Assembly: GCA_002426885.1 (NCBI GenBank)
Contig: DINU01000023.1
Location: 10,087-42,050 of the forward strand
Reading direction: 5' to 3'
DNA: 31,964 nt
Origin: Patescibacteria group bacterium UBA5532
Lineage (GTDB): Bacteria; Patescibacteriota; Gracilibacteria; BD1-5; UBA2023
A program made the translations under genes and the position numbers. Position 1 is the stretch's first letter; each line of letters starts with the position of its first letter. Below, one piece after another: positions 28,908 to 31,964 of this stretch. Below the pieces are notes generated by a model, which was not told where the DNA came from, did not search any database, and saw only the letters and a program-made list of their open reading frames with translations.

Positions 28908-29321
28908 ATGTCTCTTCTGTACTTCTGGATCGCAGTCGGCATCATCTTCCTGATCGTCGAAATACTGACGACGAGCTTCTATGGACTTCCCCTCTCGATC
29001 GCTGGATTCGTCGTCGCGATCTATGTCTGGCTGACAGGAGATGTGAGTATCACACTCCTTCAGGCACTCATCTTTGTGCTTATTGCGAGTTTCGGAGCAT
29101 TTACGATGCCCCGCTGGATTTCTCGGAAAATCTCCATCCACAAACAAGGCATGGATATCTACATCGGAAAAAAAGGCAAACTCAAGAAAAGCAACTCAGA
29201 ACTCAAAGTCGAGCTCGACGGCGTCCTCTACCGGATCGATACAGAAGATGAGAATTTGAAGGAAGGCGACACAGTGCGTATCACAGCTCACGCATGAAGC
29301 GTATTTACTGTAGAAAAATAG
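28908..29321 (+). CDS. NfeD-like membrane protein (SPFH partner)
   Basis: 137 residues with one UGA-glycine near the end (TAHA-G-SVFTVEK); the real stop is TAG 29319. Two or three helices at the N-terminus (about residues 4-24, 28-44 and 50-66; FWIAVGIIFLIVEILTTSFYG is characteristic of NfeD), then an OB-fold-like soluble domain with GKKGKLKKSN, VELDGVLYRID and LKEGDTVRITAHAG. Short NfeD proteins sit beside stomatin genes and probably tune their oligomers. The position downstream of the SPFH gene supports the call. Without recoding it ends eight residues early, which hardly alters recognition. Confidence 0.88.
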
Positions 29322-29340
29322 TATTTTCATCTGAGGATTT

Positions 29341-29369
29341 TTGCGAAAAGAGGAGATATATGCTACACT
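29341..29369 (+). promoter_or_regulatory. Promoter of the PilB/GspE-like gene
   Basis: -35 TTGCGA (29341-29346), 17-base spacer, -10 TACACT (29364-29369), then six bases to ATG 29376. This is one of the clearest leaderless candidates. Confidence 0.65.
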
Positions 29370-29375
29370 AGCACT

Positions 29376-30761
29376 ATGCGAAAAAAGAAAATACCGACTT
29401 CCGCGAAAGGAAAATCAAAAGAGGTTTCCGTATTTTCTTCGTGAGAAAAATGAATCCAGACGGAAGCGGAGTTCAGTGCGCTCGTCAAGGATGAGAATCG
29501 TCGTGTTCTTGCAGAGTGATACGAAAAACGTTTTTCTGAGCTCGCGAAAGCGATGCATGGTGCACTCGAAAAACAAGATAGCGAAATGGCACTCATCCTG
29601 ATGACGCGTGGAGCGCTCGCATTCGGATCGTCGGATATTCACTATGATACATTCGAGTATGAGACGGAGGTGCGTTTTCGTATCGATGGATCACTTGCGA
29701 CGATCATGACGCTCGATCTGCAGGAATTTAAGCTGATTCTCGAGCGTGTAAAATATAAAAGTAATCTGAAGCTAAATCTGACACGTATTCCACAGGATGG
29801 AAAATATCGAATCGTCGATGGAAATGAACATATTGACGTCCGTGTCGCGACGCTCCCAGTCCGATATGGAGAGAATATCGTCTGCCGAATCCTGAACTCC
29901 ACGACTTCCATCCCAGAACTTGCGGAGCTCGGACTCCAGTGGACATCGAAGCGAAAAATCGATCATGCGCTCCGTGAAAAGAGCGGAATGATCCTCGTCA
30001 CCGGACCGACTGGAAGCGGAAAAACGACGACACTCTACTCGATGCTCGAGAAGCTGAATGCTCCAGAGAAAAAAATCATTACCCTCGAAGATCCAATCGA
30101 ATATGAGCTTCCAGGCGTCGTCCAGAGCGAAGTCAATGATAAAACAGATTATATGTATGCGACGGGGCTTCGTGCGATTCTCCGTCAGGATCCAGATGTG
30201 ATTATGATCGGAGAGATTCGCGACCTTGAGAGTGCGACGATCGCGATGCAAGCTGCGATGACTGGTCAGCTTGTCTTCTCGACACTTCATACGAAGAGCG
30301 CATCCGAGACGATTGAACGTCTCATGAACATGGGAATTCCGAGTTATATCCTCTCCTCTGCACTTGATGTGATTATCGCTCAGCGACTGGTACGAAGGCT
30401 CTGTCCTTACTGTCTCGAGAGCCACGAAGCGACTCCGAAGGAGATCGATATTATTAAGTGGATGATGAAAGATCTCGGCATTGCAAAAGCCTTTGCCGAA
30501 AGGCATAAAGATGTCTATAAGCTCTACAGCTCGCGAGGCTGTGAACAGTGCGGAATGACCGGCTATAAAGGTCGTATCGGCATCTATGAGGTACTCTCGT
30601 TTAATGATGAGATTCGATCTCTTGTCCGCGAGGAAAAAAGTCCGAGCGAGATTATGATCGCTGCGAGAAAGAATGATCTCATTCTCATGCGAGAGGATGG
30701 CATCATGAAGGCGATGCGTGGAAAGACAAGCCTCGAAGAGCTTTTCCGAGTGATTACGTAA
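29376..30761 (+). CDS. Type IV pilus/type II secretion ATPase, PilB/GspE family
   Basis: 461 residues with three UGA-glycines, all in the first 60 residues. Hexameric motor that powers pilin assembly. A basic, probably disordered N-terminus is followed by the N2-like domain (SSDIHYDTFE, VRFRIDGSL) and the RecA-like motor: Walker A GPTGSGKT (residues 210-217), ITLEDPIEYELPG (Asp box), Walker B VIMIGEIRD and the His box TGQLVFSTLHT. A four-Cys zinc site (Cys343, 346, 389 and 392; CPYC and CEQC) marks PilB/GspE rather than PilT. The usual long N1 (MshEN) domain is absent, so it is shorter than typical PilB (about 560). No pilin or pilC is adjacent. The start is fixed by the promoter. Confidence 0.93.
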
Positions 30762-30785
30762 TATATGACTTTACCAATCTTTAAG

Positions 30786-30817
30786 AAATCCCCACATTCT
30801 TGAATATGGGGATTTTT
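30786..30817. terminator. Bidirectional terminator between pilB-like gene and the tail operon
   Basis: Stem AAATCCCCA/TGGGGATTT with an AT-rich loop; T and A runs on either side serve both convergent units. Confidence 0.8.
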
Positions 30818-30836
30818 GTATGGGCACCTCTCATTT

Positions 30837-31103
30837 CTAATGTGTATTTTTACGAATCATTTTTCCGATCGGAACAGCGAGGAAGAAATAGATCATGCTG
30901 AGAATAACCATATTTCAGAAAATCAGGGCTATTATTTCAGAATGAGGAAATTCAAACAATCGATAAAGCGGAGTCAGAAATAGAGCTGTATCAAACCCCA
31001 GGAGTTCGAGGGGGAATGAAAGAAGTGCGACTGGATAGACAAATATAATGCCACATCCAAAGAATCACATCATCATGAAAAATAACATCAAATATTCGAA
31101 CAT
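30837..31103 (-). CDS. Small membrane protein, unknown function
   Basis: 88 residues with two UGA-glycines. Starts at ATG 31103, two bases after the stop of the upstream gene, so it is translated with it. It is hydrophobic, with helices at about residues 2-28 (MFEYLMLFFMMGFFGCGI) and 57-78 (IALIFGNMVILSMIYFFL), and a basic end (GKMIRKNTH). The region between helices is also fairly hydrophobic. The stop is TAG at 30837. Another frame is open over the same DNA (30991-31200) but lacks membrane character and ends without a motif. I recognise no family. Confidence 0.6.
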
Positions 31104-31105
31104 AT

Positions 31106-31774
31106 TTACCAAATAACAATTTCTTGGTGGGGTATATCAAATGTTGACGTTCCATATAAACCAAATGCTCTTCCTCATACAAGAATCGAATCTTTTCCAT
31201 TTACAGTTCTCTTATATACACCACCATTAGAACCAACGAGAAATCGTGCTCGCCAAGTTGTTCACCAAACTCGACTCCTTGAAACGTTATACCATATTTC
31301 ATAGTCGCATGCAATTTCTCCATTTGGATCAGTAGAAACAGGACTTGTAAGCCATCCTTGATACCAGAATGATCAAGAAGATGGTTGAGCAAAATTATTC
31401 CAAGAAGAAAAATATCGGTATGAACATGGGTAAAATAAACTTGCTGTTTGTATATACTGATTTAATTCATCATCTGATAAATCAATCAAGGATTTATTTG
31501 AATCTTTTACCAATTGCATTACTTGAGAAAAAAATTTCTCTTCATTCTTATGGGAATTTCATTTTGAAGCCCCTTTGTTCCAGAGCATTTCTAAAACGAG
31601 ATTTTTTTCATCCACCGGAAGTGCATCAAAACGCTTCTGAATTTCTTTGTCATTTTCTTCCACCTGTTTTTTTATTTCTTTGTTTTGAATAGATGTGACT
31701 GGTGTAACTCGAGTCATATCATTTACAAGATTATTCAATTCACTGGAATCCATTCAAAAACTCTTGAACGGCAT
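31106..31774 (-). CDS. Probable exported protein, unknown function
   Basis: 222 residues from ATG 31774, or 215 from ATG 31753; the two are joined by a UGA codon. Four more UGA-glycines lie inside. The N-terminal part is helical and charged (KEIKKQVEENDKEIQKRFD). The second half is aromatic and Gly/Ser-rich with likely beta structure (SGSFWYQGWLTSP, YEIWYNVSRSRVWG, ARFLVGSNGGVYKR, GRAFGLYGTSTFDI), as in secreted or surface proteins. Just upstream, codons for IVALFF precede ATG 31774, and ATG 31821 begins MKNTTIYIALL in a different frame. One indel would join them into a signal peptide. No family recognised. Confidence 0.6.
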
Positions 31775-31964
31775 AAAAAATAATGCAACTATAGAGCAAT
31801 ATATATAGTAGTATTTTTCATAAGGGGGAGGAATTAGAAAAATAAAAGAAACTGGTGTAAAAAATGAAGAAAATAATTAGGAATAAAAAGATTTCTCACC
31901 CGAAGAAATAGTATCTGTTTCTCTATTTTTTACAATTTTTTTGGCTTAATAGACAAAAGTTGGT
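31775..31964. other. Upstream region of the tail operon, no intact gene
   Basis: AT-rich. On the minus strand it holds TTGTAA and TACTAT about 16 bases apart (around 31900-31930), a possible promoter, and the split signal-peptide-like codons at 31775-31821. I see nothing else. Confidence 0.35.

Noticed and set aside
30991..31200. A 69-residue minus-strand protein starting MEKIRFLYEEEH
   Set aside because: It overlaps two better-supported adjoining genes in another frame that use UGA as Gly and have membrane or structured character.
512..31774. Widespread apparent frameshifts or pseudogenes under the standard code
   Set aside because: The fragments are in the same frame and separated only by TGA, which aligns with conserved glycine; recoding explains them all.
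1..31964. CRISPR arrays, phage modules or known defence systems
   Set aside because: No regularly spaced direct repeats and no cas, capsid, integrase, nuclease-helicase or toxin-antitoxin genes were seen.

Overview
The window reads as a fragment of a Candidate Phyla Radiation bacterium that decodes UGA as glycine (translation table 25), most likely Candidatus Gracilibacteria (BD1-5/GN02) or Absconditabacteria (SR1). Under the standard code nearly every gene looks shattered. If UGA is read as Gly, the pieces join into full-length genes, and the UGA codons fall on invariant glycines in GyrA, YvcK, L11, pyruvate kinase, RsmG, WecG and several glycosyltransferases. I count roughly 90 in-frame UGA codons in about 28 genes. 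UAA and UAG remain the terminators. All coordinates below merge across UGA. The choice between the two lineages is an inference; the recoding is seen directly.

Layout. 1-231: end of a small two-helix pilin-like membrane protein. 512-2937: a divergent pair, an HD-domain phosphohydrolase (-) and secD (+). 2939-4360: murI carrying a ParB-like C-terminal extension. 4361-4995: a decayed gene with a dispersed palindromic element. 4996-7554: gyrA. 7671-14127: a small membrane protein, then a surface-glycan and cell-wall block (GT11, GT2, an orphan 336-residue protein, a secreted 3D-domain protein, two GT4 enzymes). 14160-15444: a bitopic coiled-coil protein and an orphan gene cut by an in-frame UAG. 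15496-18936 (-): pyk, a membrane protein and gatA. 19223-20317 (+): rplK, tRNA-Glu(CUC) and efp. 20885-23728 (+): three secreted or membrane proteins (S-layer-homology protein, large lipoprotein, small bitopic protein), flanked by two inverted decayed repeat copies. 24306-27926 (-): GT2, DUF2304, rsmG, wecG-like and yvcK. 27988-30761 (+): SPFH protein, NfeD-like protein and a PilB/GspE ATPase. 30837-31774 (-): two unknown proteins.

Themes. The content is housekeeping (replication topology, translation, Glu/Gln-tRNA amidation, glycolysis, secretion) plus a cell-surface programme (peptidoglycan precursor supply, glycan assembly, S-layer-type protein, type IV pilus motor). This fits a small host-attached cell. 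Promoters resemble sigma-70 sites, and several -10 boxes lie only 6-7 bases from the ATG, which suggests leaderless mRNAs. I saw no convincing Shine-Dalgarno motif.

No CRISPR array, intact transposase, phage module or obvious new defence system is present. The most unusual items are the MurI/ParB-like fusion, the UAG-interrupted orphan gene, the inverted repeats around the surface-protein segment, the leaderless promoter pattern and a non-canonical EF-P tip loop.
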